DNA of 64,000 nucleotides from NCBI RefSeq assembly GCF_943169825.2, contig NZ_OW968402.1, forward strand, positions 1,550,001 to 1,614,000. The letters run 5' to 3'. The notes under the pieces were generated by a model. The model was not told the DNA's origin. It did not search any database and saw only the letters and a program-made list of their open reading frames with translations. The translations under genes and the position numbers were made by a program. Numbering within the stretch: the stretch's first letter is position 1; every line of letters starts with the position of its first letter. Below are positions 63,096 to 64,000 of this stretch, in pieces. The stretch is from Varibaculum prostatecancerukia (GTDB lineage: Bacteria; Actinomycetota; Actinomycetes; Actinomycetales; Actinomycetaceae).

Positions 63096-63132
63096 TGCTA
63101 GCGCTTGCATAAATGTTGTGCAAGCGCTAGCA
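63096..63132. promoter_or_regulatory. Paired LacI-family operators
   Basis: TGCTAGCGCTTGCA (63096-63109) and TGCAAGCGCTAGCA (63119-63132) are reverse complements nine bases apart. Each has the AGCGCT core flanked by T...A of LacI-family operators, so a tetramer or two dimers could bind. They lie between the glucosidase and the divergent LacI gene. Confidence 0.75.
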
Positions 63133-63249
63133 ATAAATAGTCACTGAACTTCGCTCCCCACGTCCCGCCGATGGGATAGCGGGCGGCCGATGGCCCTTCA
63201 CAGTACAATTGCAGCAGTAAGCAGGAGATTCCAGGCGGGACAGAGAAGA

Positions 63250-64000
63250 ATGTTGTTGAAGGATATAGCCGAAATGGCTTCCGTATCACTTTCGACGGTT
63301 TCCCGTGCCCTGCACAACGATGAACGCATCAGCGAGGCCACCCGGCTACGCATCCAGGCCATAGCCGAACGTGAGCATTTCCTGCTGTCGAAAAGCGCTT
63401 CCGCGCTGGCTTCCCGCAAATCCTTCCGTATCAGTGCGCTCTTCGTCGACCGCTTCAACACCTGGTTCACCTCCACGTCATTTGAAGGTCTGTATACGAC
63501 CATCGCAGGAAGCGGATACGATCTCTTTCCCATCGTCTTGCACACCCCGGAACAGATGGACAGCTATTTCCGCAGCATCTCCGAGAACAAGAACACCGAC
63601 GGCATCATCATCGCCTCGATTCTGCTCAGCCCCGAGCAATCCTCCCAGTTGGCGGATGCCAACATCCCCATCGTCGGCCTTGACTCGCAGGACACCGAAG
63701 GCTATGACGCCGCGGTGCTCCTCGATAACACCGCATCCATGCGGGACGCCGCCGAGCACATACGCGATCTCGGGCACCCGCAGGTCGGCCTCGTCGAATT
63801 CCCCCAACCAGGGTCATTCAGGCGATACAGCTTTACCGAACGCATCCCCACCTTCGAACTGGCGTTGGGCGCCGCAGGCTACGATCCGCGGAACGTTCAG
63901 CGTTTCCGTAGCGAGAACAACCGCGCCGATGCCCAGGGCGTCGCCTCTTTGTGCGCACAGATACTGTCCGCCCAGACCCGGCCCACCGTGCTCTTCGTGG
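63250..64000 (+). CDS. LacI-family transcriptional regulator, cut by the window edge
   Basis: The ATG at 63250 opens 250 codons to the end of the window without a stop. The start MLLKDIAEMASVSLSTVSRAL is the LacI HTH, with the hinge helix around KSASALAS. The effector-binding domain follows (ISALFVDRFNTWFTSTSFEG, NTDGIIIASILLSPEQ, ANIPIVGLDSQDT, HIRDLGHPQVGLVEF). It very likely represses the divergent alpha-glucosidase through the paired operators. The DNA is GC-rich like the glucosidase, so the two probably arrived together. The C-terminal part is outside the window. Confidence 0.9.
   Translation, partial: MLLKDIAEMASVSLSTVSRALHNDERISEATRLRIQAIAEREHFLLSKSASALASRKSFRISALFVDRFNTWFTSTSFEGLYTTIAGSGYDLFPIVLHTPEQMDSYFRSISENKNTDGIIIASILLSPEQSSQLADANIPIVGLDSQDTEGYDAAVLLDNTASMRDAAEHIRDLGHPQVGLVEFPQPGSFRRYSFTERIPTFELALGAAGYDPRNVQRFRSENNRADAQGVASLCAQILSAQTRPTVLFV

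Overview
The window is a stretch of a medium-GC actinobacterial chromosome. The ribosomal-protein/SRP/SMC block, the S16 with a long Ala/Glu tail, the DUF58-MoxR-Ser/Thr kinase cluster, the LPXTG-type surface proteins and the ABC sugar loci without their own ATPase all fit the family Actinomycetaceae. A Varibaculum- or Mobiluncus-like genus is my guess, inferred from overall character and not from a search.

Region 1 (1-12114, minus strand) is a housekeeping block: trmD (cut by the window edge), rimM, a KH-domain RNA-binding protein, rpsP, an inositol-monophosphatase-like protein, an amidohydrolase, ffh, ftsY, a small membrane protein, smc and ndk. Region 2 (12245-19105) is a fructose PTS locus: DeoR-type regulator, 1-phosphofructokinase, fructose IIABC, HPr, a DhaM-like protein that has lost both of its phosphorylatable histidines, and a divergent ptsI (enzyme I).

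Region 3 (19107-32474, minus) is one tight operon: giant Ig-like/tandem-95/Fn3 surface protein, MoxR ATPase, DUF58 protein, a membrane transglutaminase-fold protein whose catalytic Cys is Asp, a receptor Ser/Thr kinase and an FHA protein. The transglutaminase-fold protein carries a tail of repeated Thr-Arg-Leu motifs, and one such motif is also in the kinase, so a kinase-substrate-reader circuit is plausible. Region 4 (32475-40675) has two large secreted wall proteins around an MFS transporter; the first has a run of nine C in its leader.

Region 5 (40676-49394) is accessory: an orphan antitoxin behind a gutted toxin gene, two families of short repeats, an M20 amidohydrolase, then an AT-richer sugar ABC operon with a GH2 glycosidase and a regulator. 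Region 6 (49709-58200) looks like a raffinose-family sugar locus: GH36 alpha-galactosidase, two permeases, a binding protein, a GH32 beta-fructosidase interrupted by an early stop codon, and a divergent ROK regulator. Region 7 (58302-60300) is a toxin-antitoxin cluster: higBA, a second orphan antitoxin with a gutted toxin, a higA fragment and relBE. Region 8 (60340-64000) holds two broken GH13 glucosidase fragments next to an intact, visibly GC-richer Bifidobacterium-like alpha-glucosidase and a divergent LacI regulator with two LacI-type operators, suggesting a recent import. I see no rRNA, tRNA, CRISPR array, transposase or integrase in the window.
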